The notes beneath the pieces were generated by a model, which saw nothing but the letters and a program-made list of their open reading frames with translations, did not search any database and was not told where the DNA came from. Below, in pieces: positions 33,963-42,346 of a DNA stretch of 64,000 nt (position 1 is the stretch's first letter; every line of letters starts with the position of its first letter). This stretch comes from Ectobacillus sp048976805. GTDB lineage: Bacteria > Bacillota > Bacilli > Bacillales > Bacillaceae_G. Location of the stretch: the NCBI GenBank assembly GCA_048976805.1, contig JBHGUR010000074.1:14883-78882 (forward strand), in the 5' to 3' direction. The position numbers were made by a program, and so were the translations under genes.

Positions 33963-34107
33963 GGCTCTGTTAAAGACTAATGTTGATTTTGATTGATTTG
34001 TTGATTTGGAACGAAAGGCGGCGGCTCCAGCAGGAAAAGCGGATCGGCCCCGCCCACGGAAAGCGTCCGCCTGTAGTGGAAAATCAACAATCAAGTTTAA
34101 CAGAGCC
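33963..34107 (+). repeat. Family A repeat, copy A7, full length (145 bp)
   Basis: It is complete, GGCTCTGTTAAAGACTAATG to CAAGTTTAACAGAGCC. The interior blocks GGAACGAAAGGCGGCGGC and GGAAAGCGTCCGCCTGTAG are well preserved. It ends about 90 bases before the metX-like start. Confidence 0.88.
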
Positions 34108-34196
34108 TTTTGATATTATGAACCTTTTAGAAAGGAGAATAACGCTTTGTATGGAAGTGGTATGTGCACTTGAAATAGTTTGATAGGGGGAAGCCG

Positions 34197-35303
34197 ATGA
34201 TTGTACAAAAGAAAACATTCATGTTGCCTCATTATCAATTTGAATGCGGCAAGTCGATTCCGCTCGCTTTAGGTTATGAAACGTATGGAACATTAAGCGA
34301 CAGAAAAGATAATGCCATCTTAGTGTGCCATCCTTTTAGCGCGACAAGCCATGCCGCTGGGAAGTACCGGGAGGATGATGAAACGGCCGGGTGGTGGGAT
34401 AGCCTCATCGGTCCGGGGAAAGCAATCGATACGAATCAATATTTTGTTATTTGTATGGATAACGTGTGCAATGTGCAAATGAAAAATCCGTTCGTCATCA
34501 CGACGGGGCCGGTGTCCCTAAATCCGGAAACGGGGCAGCCGTATGGGATGGACTTTCCGCCCTTTACCTTTAAGGATATGGCGGGCATTCAAAGGGAGTT
34601 TATTCGAAGCCTCGGTATTAAAAGATTGAAGGCTGTAATCGGTCCGTCTGCGGGAGGGATGATTGCGCTGCATTGGGCGGTTTCCTATCCTAATATGCTG
34701 GAAAGATGCATAGGGGTGATTACAAACGCACAAAATCCGATTATTACTTCCTTTCAAGTGCTGCAGCAGGCGATTCGCGTAATTATGCTTGATCCCTATT
34801 GGGAAAATGGAAATTACTATGGAAAGAAAGAGCCTGAAGAAGGACTGCATTTAGCAGCGCAAATGATGTTTACGGGCGCATTCAGCCCGGATTGGTACGA
34901 GCAGCAGTTTCCGCGGGATAGCAAAGACGGCATGCCGTACATTTCATTGTCCAACCCTGCTTCCTTTGAAAAAAATATGTATCATACGGTGCGCGGAAAT
35001 ATTACTTATTGCGACGCGAATCATTGGCTGTACACATGCCGGGCCACGATGCTCCAAGACGTGGGGCATGGTTTTGATTCATTAGAAGCGGCGCTGCAGA
35101 AAATTGAGGCGAAAACATTGCTTATTTCCTGTAAACAAGACCTCCTGCAGCCGGCCCATTATAGTGAGCGTACAGTACAAACGCTAAGAAAACTTGGGAA
35201 AGAAGCCGATTTCTATGAATTTTCGAGCATAAACGGCCACATGGCTGGTATATTTGACACGCACTTATTTGAGGATGCGATAAAAAACTGGATCAAAAAC
35301 TAA
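34197..35303 (+). CDS. MetX-like alpha/beta hydrolase-fold acyltransferase
   Basis: 368 residues, the length of homoserine O-acetyltransferases. It shows LGYETYGTLSDRKDNAILVCHPFSATSHAAG, the nucleophile elbow IGPSAGGMIALHWA (Ser near 151), the acid in LLISCKQDLLQP and the histidine in INGHMAGIFD. The elbow differs from the usual LGGSMGGM of MetX, and a MetA-type acetyltransferase is encoded 4 kb away, so this may be a paralogue with another acyl acceptor. It is monocistronic, with GGGGGA before the ATG. Family certain, substrate uncertain. Confidence 0.78.
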   Translation: MIVQKKTFMLPHYQFECGKSIPLALGYETYGTLSDRKDNAILVCHPFSATSHAAGKYREDDETAGWWDSLIGPGKAIDTNQYFVICMDNVCNVQMKNPFVITTGPVSLNPETGQPYGMDFPPFTFKDMAGIQREFIRSLGIKRLKAVIGPSAGGMIALHWAVSYPNMLERCIGVITNAQNPIITSFQVLQQAIRVIMLDPYWENGNYYGKKEPEEGLHLAAQMMFTGAFSPDWYEQQFPRDSKDGMPYISLSNPASFEKNMYHTVRGNITYCDANHWLYTCRATMLQDVGHGFDSLEAALQKIEAKTLLISCKQDLLQPAHYSERTVQTLRKLGKEADFYEFSSINGHMAGIFDTHLFEDAIKNWIKN

Positions 35304-35350
35304 AATTCTCCTTAAATGGAGAATTATTAACAAGAATTTATAATTAATTC

Positions 35351-35395
35351 AACCCAAAAACGAGCACGCAAAAATACGCGTGCTCATTTTTGGGT
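35351..35395. terminator. Bidirectional terminator between the metX-like gene and pdxK
   Basis: GAGCACGC and GCGTGCTC form the core stem, extended by CCCAAAAA and TTTTTGGG, so both strands have a T-run. A smaller hairpin, AATTCTCC/GGAGAATT (35304-35325), directly follows the metX-like stop. Confidence 0.85.
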
Positions 35396-35397
35396 GA

Positions 35398-36222
35398 TTA
35401 TACGAGTTGTTTGCCGGCGCCGTATTTGCGATATGCGCCGTGGTGAGTCGGGCCTACATATTCATTCAGCTTAAAGGAATAGCGGATTGCATCCGTGATG
35501 AAATCCTTTGCTGTGCGGATTGCCTCTTTTACAGGCTTGCCCTTCGCAAGCTCGGCCGCGATTGCCGCGGAATATGTGCAGCCTGCGCCGTGGGTATAAG
35601 ATGTTTCAATTTTTTCAGATTCCAGCAGCTCAAAAGTTTTCCCGTCAAATAGCAAATCGATTGCTTTTTCTGTGCCGAGCTTGCTGCCGCCTTTAATTAG
35701 CACATATTTTGCGCCTAAAGCATGAATTTTTTGTGCCGCCTCTTTCATATCTTCCAAGTTACTAATTTTAACACCGCTTAACTGATAAGCTTCAAATAAA
35801 TTCGGTGTTACAACAAGCGCTTTTGGAACAAGAATGTCGCGCAAGCATTCATTTGTTTCCGGATGAAGCGCTTCATCTGCGCCTTTACATACCATGACCG
35901 GGTCTACAACTACATTTGTTAAGTTATGCTTTTCTAATGTTTCTGCTACAAGCTCAATAATTTCAACAGAGCCAAGCATGCCTGTTTTCAAGGCATCGAC
36001 GTCAACTCCCTCAATGACTGTTTCCAGCTGCGGATTTAAAGTAGAAGCTGGAATTGGGAAGACGTTATGAGCCCAGCCGTTGTGAGGATCCATAGTAACG
36101 ATAGTTGTAAGGGCAGTCATGCCGTATACGCCCAGCTCCTGGAACGTTTTTAAATCTGCTTGAATACCTGCGCCGCCGCTTGTATCGGATCCTGCAATCG
36201 TAAGTGCCTTGTTGAGTGTCAT
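35398..36222 (-). CDS. pdxK: Pyridoxal/pyridoxine kinase of the ThiD-like type
   Basis: 274 residues. It belongs to the ribokinase superfamily: ALTIAGSDTSGGAGIQADLKTF at the N-terminus is the ThiD/PdxK substrate loop, DPVMVCKGADEAL precedes the ATP region, and THGAGCTYSAAIAAELAKG (about 206-224) holds the anion hole and catalytic residue. The Cys in HGAGCT is typical of the Gram-positive PdxK formerly called ThiD, which acts on pyridoxal, pyridoxine and also HMP. AAGGAGG lies seven bases before the ATG at 36222; a longer frame has no such site. Confidence 0.88.
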   Translation of the reverse strand: MTLNKALTIAGSDTSGGAGIQADLKTFQELGVYGMTALTTIVTMDPHNGWAHNVFPIPASTLNPQLETVIEGVDVDALKTGMLGSVEIIELVAETLEKHNLTNVVVDPVMVCKGADEALHPETNECLRDILVPKALVVTPNLFEAYQLSGVKISNLEDMKEAAQKIHALGAKYVLIKGGSKLGTEKAIDLLFDGKTFELLESEKIETSYTHGAGCTYSAAIAAELAKGKPVKEAIRTAKDFITDAIRYSFKLNEYVGPTHHGAYRKYGAGKQLV

Positions 36223-36468
36223 TTCAAAAACCTCCTTAATTGTGCAGCGTCTGCTACGTTTGAGATTTATTATATCAATGTTGTAAACAGGCACCAAATA
36301 AAATCCATTCCTAAGCAGGGCGAAAAGCCTTTGTTGAATTGGTTATATATACCAAAATAATGCAAGTTTTTCCGAACTTAAGTGCGGATTTAACCACAAC
36401 AGATGATAATGGAGAGAAAATTCGTTACAATGGGTAAATAAGAAACGGCGAATTCAGGAGTGTGAGAA

Positions 36469-36837
36469 ATGAAGAACCGGATTAAAGAGATACGAAAGAA
36501 GAATGGGGATACGTTAAAAAGCTTGGCGGAGAAGATTAATTATGACTATAGCAATCTCTCTAAAATCGAGCGCGGTATTTATACCCCATCTTTAAATTTG
36601 CTAAAAAAAATCGCTGATGTATATGGAGTGGAAATTACACACTTTCTAGAGACGGAAAATGATTCATATACTCCGCAGGAAAAGTGTTTCATGCAAGATT
36701 TAAATCTTGAATCAGAAGAAATTTTAAAGCGCTATAATCTTATACTGGACGGCAAAAAAATAACAAAAGAAGAGATGGAATTTATGCTTGATATTGTGAG
36801 AAAGCTGCGCAACATTATACAAAAGCAACGAAATTAG
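36469..36837 (+). CDS. XRE-family helix-turn-helix regulator
   Basis: 122 residues. The N-terminal Xre domain (3-60) reads RIKEIRKKNGDTLKSLAEKI, with the recognition helix in YSNLSKIERGIYTPSLNLL. The rest (60-122) is mostly helical, probably for dimer formation or ligand sensing. Target genes are unknown. Its stop codon overlaps that of the convergent PAS-like gene. Confidence 0.82.
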   Translation: MKNRIKEIRKKNGDTLKSLAEKINYDYSNLSKIERGIYTPSLNLLKKIADVYGVEITHFLETENDSYTPQEKCFMQDLNLESEEILKRYNLILDGKKITKEEMEFMLDIVRKLRNIIQKQRN

Positions 36838-37277
36838 TCACTTATAGAATCAAAAGGCTTAAACGAAGACAGCAGCTCCGTTGCATATTGAAACTCGTCT
36901 ATGCGCAGCGGCGCGCAATGCCCACGCACTTCTGTTACCTGACTATCTTCAAACTGCGGCTTTAATGCAATGACGAGGAGAATTTCCGGATTCGTATCAG
37001 GAATAAAATAATATACAGCTTCTTGTCCGCCCCAAGCTTTTGTATAAATTTGCTGCAGCTTTGCAGCCAGAGCGCTTCCGATATTAAGGTTGTCCAGTCC
37101 TTTTCCCATTACATCTTGTTCTTGCAAATGGGCAGCTTTTAGCAACCTATCGTTTATGTAGGTATATATAAATTTTCCGTTAATTTTTTGAAAAGCAAAT
37201 ACCATCTCTCCGTATGTTTGTTCATACTCTCTGATTAACTTGCTAATAAGTGACGTTAAATCAACTTGTTGTCCCAT
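36834..37277 (-). CDS. Small PAS-like sensory protein
   Basis: 147 residues. The middle resembles a PAS fold: YGEMVFAFQKINGKFIYTYIND, AHLQEQDVMGKGLDNLN, then QQIYTKAWGGQEAVYYFIPD and EILLVIALKPQF. There is no output domain, so it would signal through a partner. It is convergent with the Xre gene; the two stops overlap in TTAG. The start at 37277 follows AAGGAGA; the frame is open further upstream, but without a ribosome site. Confidence 0.62.
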   Translation of the reverse strand: MGQQVDLTSLISKLIREYEQTYGEMVFAFQKINGKFIYTYINDRLLKAAHLQEQDVMGKGLDNLNIGSALAAKLQQIYTKAWGGQEAVYYFIPDTNPEILLVIALKPQFEDSQVTEVRGHCAPLRIDEFQYATELLSSFKPFDSISD

Positions 37278-37429
37278 AGAAATCTCCTTACGATAAAGGT
37301 GTTTTCCACATTTTATCATAAATGGCAGGGGAAACGGAATCCGTAATTCGGAATTGTTCAAAAATGTTAACAATATGAAGGTATGAGAAATCTGCCAGTT
37401 TAAAAATATTGAAAATTTCGTTAATATTA

Positions 37430-37458
37430 TTGACAGCGTAAAAGGTTTCTTATACAAT
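37430..37458 (+). promoter_or_regulatory. Sigma-A promoter of the S-box metY-metA operon
   Basis: Consensus TTGACA (37430-37435), a 17-base spacer and TACAAT (37453-37458). Transcription would start just before the riboswitch. Confidence 0.88.
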
Positions 37459-37476
37459 CAACGTAATTTCATATGT

Positions 37477-37577
37477 CTTATCGAGAAAAGGCAGAGGGAC
37501 CAGGCCCGATGAAGCCTTGGCAACAGCCGGAAACGGAATTGTGCCAAATCCTGCAGGTAATATCCTGAGAGATAAGA
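37477..37577 (+). promoter_or_regulatory. SAM-I (S-box) riboswitch aptamer
   Basis: The conserved S-box blocks are present in order: AGGCAGAGGGACCAGGCC, GATGAAGCCTTGGCAACAG, GTGCCAAATCCTGCAGG and CCTGAGAGATAAGAGAG. CTTATC (37477-37482) and GATAAG (37571-37576) close helix P1. High SAM should stabilise the aptamer and allow the downstream terminator to form, shutting off metY-metA. Confidence 0.97.
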
Positions 37578-37596
37578 GAGCATCGTAAGCGAGACA

Positions 37597-37640
37597 AAAC
37601 TGCTTTTTTTACCTTCAGGTAAGAAGCAGTTTTTTTTATT
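37597..37640 (+). terminator. Riboswitch-controlled terminator
   Basis: AACTGCTT (37598-37605) and AAGCAGTT (37624-37631) enclose a second small stem, ACCT/AGGT, and are followed by a run of T residues. It lies just before the metY ribosome site. Confidence 0.9.
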
Positions 37641-37663
37641 ATTCTATAGAAAGAAGGATGAAC

Positions 37664-38965
37664 ATGGGAGAAACATGGAATCAAGGAACGATTTGTGTAC
37701 AAGGGGGCTACAGCCCGAAAAACGGCGAGCCGCGGGTGCTTCCGCTTTACCAAAGCACAACATACAAGTATGATACGCCTGATGATTTGGCGGCGTTATT
37801 TAATCTGCAGGCGGAAGGCTATATTTATACCCGTATCGGAAATCCGACCATTGCCGCATTTGAACAGAAGCTAAGCCAGCTAGAAGGCGGCGTCGGGGCG
37901 GTTGCGACAGCTTCAGGGCAGGCAGCTATTATGCTTGCAATCTTAAACACTTGCAATTCCGGCGACCATTTATTATGCGCTTCTACCGTATACGGCGGTA
38001 CCTTTAACTTATTTGGCGTCAGCCTGCGCAAGCTTGGCATCGAGGTTACGTTCTTTAACCCGAACTTGCCGGCGGCGGAGATTGTGAAGCTGGCGAAAGA
38101 AAACACGAAGCTCGTCTATGCAGAATCGCTTGGAAACCCGGCAATGAACGTATTAAATTTTGAAGAGTTTTCAAAAGCGGCTAAGGAATTGGATGTTCCG
38201 CTTGTAATTGATAACACGCTTGCTTCCCCTTATTTGTGCAATCCGTTTAAATACGGGGCCAACATTGTCGTTCATTCAACAACAAAATACGTTGACGGCC
38301 ATGCAAGCTCTATGGGCGGTGTTGTCATTGACGGCGGCAATTTTAACTGGGATAATGGAAAATTTCCGGAGCTTGTCGAGCCGGATCCTAGCTATCATGG
38401 TGTGCGCTATGTCCAAGATTTCGGAGCGGCAGCCTACATCGTAAAAGCGCGCGTGCAATTGCTGCGCGACTATGGAAATTGCATGAGCCCATTTAACGCT
38501 TACATTAGCAACATCGGCTTGGAAACATTGCATTTGCGAATGGAGCGCCACAGCCAAAACGCCTTAGAAATCGCAAAATGGCTGGAAAAGGATGAGCGCA
38601 TCAGTTGGGTGAATTATCCTGGCCTGGAAAGCAGCGACCAATATAGGCTTGCCCAAAAGTATTTGCCTAAAGGCGCAAGCGGCGTTTTGACGTTCGGTGT
38701 AAAAGGCGGAATTGAAGCGGCAAAAGCGTTTATTGAAAATTTGAAAGTGGCAGCGCTCGTTACCCATGTGGCTGATGCAAGAACGTGCGTCATCCATCCG
38801 GCAAGCACAACGCACCGCCAATTAACAGAAGAGCAGCAGCGTTTGGCAGGAGTAACGCCAGATTTAATTCGTTTGTCCGTTGGAATTGAAGATGTGGCCG
38901 ACTTAATTGCCGATTTGAACCAAGCATTATCCGGAGGGGAAAAATATGCCCATCATCGTGGATAA
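37664..38965 (+). CDS. metY: O-acetylhomoserine sulfhydrylase (homocysteine synthase)
   Basis: 433 residues, a Cys/Met-metabolism PLP enzyme. It makes homocysteine from O-acetylhomoserine and sulfide. PLP-binding and active-site motifs: QGGYSPKNGEPRVLPLYQST at the start, ATASGQAAIMLAILN, VYAESLGNPAMNV, VIDNTLASPYLCNPF and the PLP lysine in VVHSTTKYVDGH (about residue 207). The greater length (about 430 against 380) separates it from cystathionine enzymes. The start at 37664 follows AGAAGG by six bases. It overlaps metA by 20 bases and is under the S-box riboswitch. Confidence 0.94.
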   Translation: MGETWNQGTICVQGGYSPKNGEPRVLPLYQSTTYKYDTPDDLAALFNLQAEGYIYTRIGNPTIAAFEQKLSQLEGGVGAVATASGQAAIMLAILNTCNSGDHLLCASTVYGGTFNLFGVSLRKLGIEVTFFNPNLPAAEIVKLAKENTKLVYAESLGNPAMNVLNFEEFSKAAKELDVPLVIDNTLASPYLCNPFKYGANIVVHSTTKYVDGHASSMGGVVIDGGNFNWDNGKFPELVEPDPSYHGVRYVQDFGAAAYIVKARVQLLRDYGNCMSPFNAYISNIGLETLHLRMERHSQNALEIAKWLEKDERISWVNYPGLESSDQYRLAQKYLPKGASGVLTFGVKGGIEAAKAFIENLKVAALVTHVADARTCVIHPASTTHRQLTEEQQRLAGVTPDLIRLSVGIEDVADLIADLNQALSGGEKYAHHRG

Positions 38966-39851
38966 AGATTTGCCGGCCCGCCAGGTGCTGCAAAATGAAA
39001 ATATCTTTGTGATGACAAAGGAAAGGGCATCGAGCCAAGATATTCGTGAACTGAAAATCGCCATTTTAAATTTAATGCCGACAAAGCAGGAAACGGAAGC
39101 GCAATTGCTTCGCCTTCTTGGCAACACTCCATTGCAGGTGAACGTACAGCTTCTTCACATGGAATCGCATACTTCAAAAAATGTTTCGCCGGAGCATTTA
39201 ACAAGCTTCTATAAAACATTTCGCGAAGTTGAAGGAGAAAAGTTTGACGGCCTGATTATTACGGGCGCTCCTGTTGAAATGATGGAGTTTGAAGATGTGA
39301 ATTATTGGAATGAGCTTAAGCGCGTGATGGAATACTCTGTTGCGAATGTTACCTCCACGCTTCATATATGCTGGGGGGCGCAGGCCGGCCTTTATTACCA
39401 TTACGGCATTCCGAAATATCCGCTTGCGCAAAAAATGTTCGGCGTATTTGAACACGAAATCAAAGCGGAGAATGTCAAGCTGCTGCGCGGCTTTGACGAG
39501 CGGTTTCTTGCACCTCACTCCCGGCATACGGAAGTAAGAGCGGAGGATATCGCGAAAGTAAAGGAATTGCAGATTTTGGCCGATTCGCCGGAAGCGGGCG
39601 TTCATATTGTAGCTGATACGAACAGAAAGAATATCTTTGTGCTTGGACATAGTGAATATGGCCGATATACGCTTAAACAGGAATATGACCGCGACGTAGC
39701 GAGAGGATTGCCTATTCATATTCCGAAAAATTATTACCGCAATGACGATCCATCCCAAGAGCCGGTATGGAATTGGAGAAGCCACGGGAATCTATTATTT
39801 TCCAACTGGCTGAATTATTACGTATACCAAGAAACGCCGTATGTCTTATAA
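38946..39851 (+). CDS. metA: Homoserine O-acetyltransferase, MetA type
   Basis: 301 residues. It acylates homoserine for transfer to MetY. The catalytic cysteine is Cys142 in LHICWGAQAG, and the histidine is in VLGHSEYGRYTL. Residue 111 is Glu (GAPVE); published work on Bacillus MetA shows that glutamate here favours acetyl-CoA over succinyl-CoA. This agrees with the O-acetylhomoserine enzyme encoded upstream. The start lies inside the end of metY, after GGAGGGG. Confidence 0.96.
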   Translation: MPIIVDKDLPARQVLQNENIFVMTKERASSQDIRELKIAILNLMPTKQETEAQLLRLLGNTPLQVNVQLLHMESHTSKNVSPEHLTSFYKTFREVEGEKFDGLIITGAPVEMMEFEDVNYWNELKRVMEYSVANVTSTLHICWGAQAGLYYHYGIPKYPLAQKMFGVFEHEIKAENVKLLRGFDERFLAPHSRHTEVRAEDIAKVKELQILADSPEAGVHIVADTNRKNIFVLGHSEYGRYTLKQEYDRDVARGLPIHIPKNYYRNDDPSQEPVWNWRSHGNLLFSNWLNYYVYQETPYVL

Positions 39852-39873
39852 CATGCGCTTTCTGGCTGTAAAC

Positions 39874-39908
39874 GAAAAGAAGGAAGAGAGCCTTCCTTCT
39901 TTTTTAGA
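39874..39908 (+). terminator. Terminator of metY-metA
   Basis: AAGAAGGAAG pairs with CTTCCTTCTT around AGAGC-like loop bases and is followed by TTTTAG. Confidence 0.85.
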
Positions 39909-39992
39909 ATTTTTATAATATATTGTCTTTTCTTAATTCAACTTATATAATTGCATTTAAATACAAGTTTAGACAAAAGGGGTGGACGACAA

Positions 39993-41288
39993 ATGAAGGA
40001 AATCCGGGTAGGTTTACTAGGGCTTGGAACAGTCGGCAGCGGAGTAGTAAAAATTATAGAGGACCATCAAGATCGATTGGCGCATCAAATCGGATGTCCT
40101 GTAAAAATCGTAAAGGTATTAGTGCAAAATTTGGAGAAAGAGCGAGATGTCCAGCTAGCCCCGGCTTTATTAACAACGGATGCAGAGGAAATCGTCAGCA
40201 ATCCAGACATTGATATTGTCATCGAAGTAATGGGCGGAATCGAGCAAGCACGCCAATGCATTCTTACGTCCTTAAAAAATAGAAAGCATGTTGTAACGGC
40301 AAACAAGGACTTGATGGCTCTCTATGGCACTGAGCTTCTATCTGTTGCGAAGGAAAATCAATGCGATTTATTTTATGAGGCGAGTGTAGCGGGCGGCATT
40401 CCAATTTTGCGCGGAATTGTAGACGGTTTATCTTCTGACCGGATTACAAAAATGATGGGAATTGTGAACGGAACAACAAACTTTATTTTAACGAAAATGT
40501 CTAATGAAGGAAGAGCATATGAAGATGTGTTGAAGGAAGCGCAGGAGCTTGGATTTGCAGAGGCCGATCCTACTTCGGATGTAGAGGGATTGGATGCGGC
40601 GCGTAAAATGACAATTTTGGCAACGCTCGGCTTTTCAACAAATGTGGAATTGGCCGATGTAAAAGTAAAGGGAATTACCGCAATTACGGAGGAAGACCTA
40701 ATGTATAGTCAAGGGCTTGGATATACGATGAAATTAATCGGGCTTGCAAAACGCGACGGCGAGAAGCTGGAAGTAAGTGTTGAGCCGACATTGCTTCCAA
40801 GCACGCATCCGCTTGCTTCCGTTCAAAATGAATTCAATGCGGTGTATGTATACGGCGAGGCAGTAGGCGAAACGATGTTTTATGGCCCGGGCGCAGGTAG
40901 CCTTCCTACCGCGACCGCAATTGTATCTGACCTTGTTGCGGTTATGAAAAATATGAGGCTCGGCGTGAACGGAAACAACGCAATTACACCGCAGTATCCG
41001 AAGGTATTAAAAGAGGAAAGCGAGATTTATGTAAAATATTTTCTTCGTCTTCATGTGAAGGATGAGGTAGGAGTATTTGCAAAAATTACCTCTCTATTCT
41101 CTGAATACGGGGTAAGCTTTGAAAAAATTATTCAAATGCCGCTTGAAGAATCAGGCACAGCAGAAATTGTTCTTGTTACGCATAGGGCCTCTCTAGAAAG
41201 CTATAAAACTATTTTGAAAAAATTAGAAGAATTGGATGCTGTAAGCTGTGTAAAAGCGAGCTACCGTATTGAAGGAGATGGAAGATAA
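39993..41288 (+). CDS. hom: Homoserine dehydrogenase
   Basis: 431 residues. It reduces aspartate semialdehyde to homoserine, the branch point for methionine and threonine. The NAD(P) loop is VGLLGLGTVGSGVV (residues 5-18), the catalytic region KMMGIVNGTTNFIL and DVEGLDAARKMTILA, and a C-terminal ACT domain (about 350-431, VKDEVGVFAKITSLFSEYGVSFE) gives feedback control by threonine. The start follows AAGGGGTGG; earlier in-frame codons lack a site. It forms the hom-thrC-thrB operon. Confidence 0.97.
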   Translation: MKEIRVGLLGLGTVGSGVVKIIEDHQDRLAHQIGCPVKIVKVLVQNLEKERDVQLAPALLTTDAEEIVSNPDIDIVIEVMGGIEQARQCILTSLKNRKHVVTANKDLMALYGTELLSVAKENQCDLFYEASVAGGIPILRGIVDGLSSDRITKMMGIVNGTTNFILTKMSNEGRAYEDVLKEAQELGFAEADPTSDVEGLDAARKMTILATLGFSTNVELADVKVKGITAITEEDLMYSQGLGYTMKLIGLAKRDGEKLEVSVEPTLLPSTHPLASVQNEFNAVYVYGEAVGETMFYGPGAGSLPTATAIVSDLVAVMKNMRLGVNGNNAITPQYPKVLKEESEIYVKYFLRLHVKDEVGVFAKITSLFSEYGVSFEKIIQMPLEESGTAEIVLVTHRASLESYKTILKKLEELDAVSCVKASYRIEGDGR

Positions 41289-42346
41289 TGTGGAAAGGGC
41301 TGCTGTCGCATTATAAAGAATATTTGCCAGTAACAGAAAACACGCCGATGCTCACACTGCTTGAGGGGAATACGCCGCTTGTCCCCCTTGAAAACTTATC
41401 TAATGAGTGGGGTGTGGAGATTTATGCGAAGGTAGAGGGAGCCAATCCGACAGGTTCCTTTAAAGACCGCGGCATGGTGATGGCGGTAGCGAAAGCGAAG
41501 GAAGAGGGAAGCAATACAATTATTTGCGCTTCTACCGGCAATACATCCGCAGCGGCGGCCGCTTATGCGGCACGCGCGGGGCTGAAGTGTATTGTTATGA
41601 TTCCAAACGGCAAGATTGCTTACGGCAAATTGGCGCAAGCCGTTATGTACGGCGCCGAGATTATTAGCATTGACGGCAACTTTGACCATGCTTTGCAAAT
41701 GGTCCGCAAGCTGAGCGAAGTTTCGCCGATTACGCTTGTAAACTCTGTGAATCCATATCGCATCGAAGGGCAAAAAACAGCTGCCTTTGAAGTTTGCGAT
41801 ACGTTGGGAAGCGCGCCGGACATTTTAGCGATCCCCGTAGGCAATGCCGGCAACATTACCGCTTATTGGAAAGGATTTACGGAATACCATGAGAAGCACG
41901 GCACCGGCCTTCCGCAAATGCGCGGCTTTGAAGCACAAGGAGCGGCAGCTATTGTTCGCGGCCATAAAATCGAAAATCCGGAAACGGTCGCTACAGCAAT
42001 TCGCATCGGCAATCCGGCAAGCTGGGATAAAGCGGTCGCAGCGGCGGCAAACTCCCACGGAAAGATCGATGAAGTAACAGATGCTGAAATTTTATCCGCT
42101 TATGAGTTGTTGGCGCAAAGGGAAGGAGTATTCGCCGAGCCTGCTTCATGCGCTTCGATTGCCGGCATCCGCAAGCAGCTGCAGACGGGAGAAATTCCAA
42201 AAGGCAGCCGCATCGTAGCCGTTTTAACAGGAAATGGACTGAAGGATCCGAATATTGCCATTGAAACGAAAAAAATCCAGCCGATTGTGCTTCCGAATGA
42301 TGAACGTGTTGTGTTCGAGCATATCGAAGGAGTGGTAATGCAATGA
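41288..42346 (+). CDS. thrC: Threonine synthase
   Basis: 352 residues, the short Bacillus type. It converts O-phosphohomoserine to threonine with PLP. The PLP lysine is in GANPTGSFKDRGMV (Lys near residue 59), and the phosphate-binding region is IPVGNAGNITAYWKGF. ASTGNTSAAAAAYAARAG and FAEPASCASIAGI are further family motifs. Its ATG overlaps the hom stop by one base, and its own stop overlaps the thrB start. Confidence 0.97.
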   Translation: MWKGLLSHYKEYLPVTENTPMLTLLEGNTPLVPLENLSNEWGVEIYAKVEGANPTGSFKDRGMVMAVAKAKEEGSNTIICASTGNTSAAAAAYAARAGLKCIVMIPNGKIAYGKLAQAVMYGAEIISIDGNFDHALQMVRKLSEVSPITLVNSVNPYRIEGQKTAAFEVCDTLGSAPDILAIPVGNAGNITAYWKGFTEYHEKHGTGLPQMRGFEAQGAAAIVRGHKIENPETVATAIRIGNPASWDKAVAAAANSHGKIDEVTDAEILSAYELLAQREGVFAEPASCASIAGIRKQLQTGEIPKGSRIVAVLTGNGLKDPNIAIETKKIQPIVLPNDERVVFEHIEGVVMQ

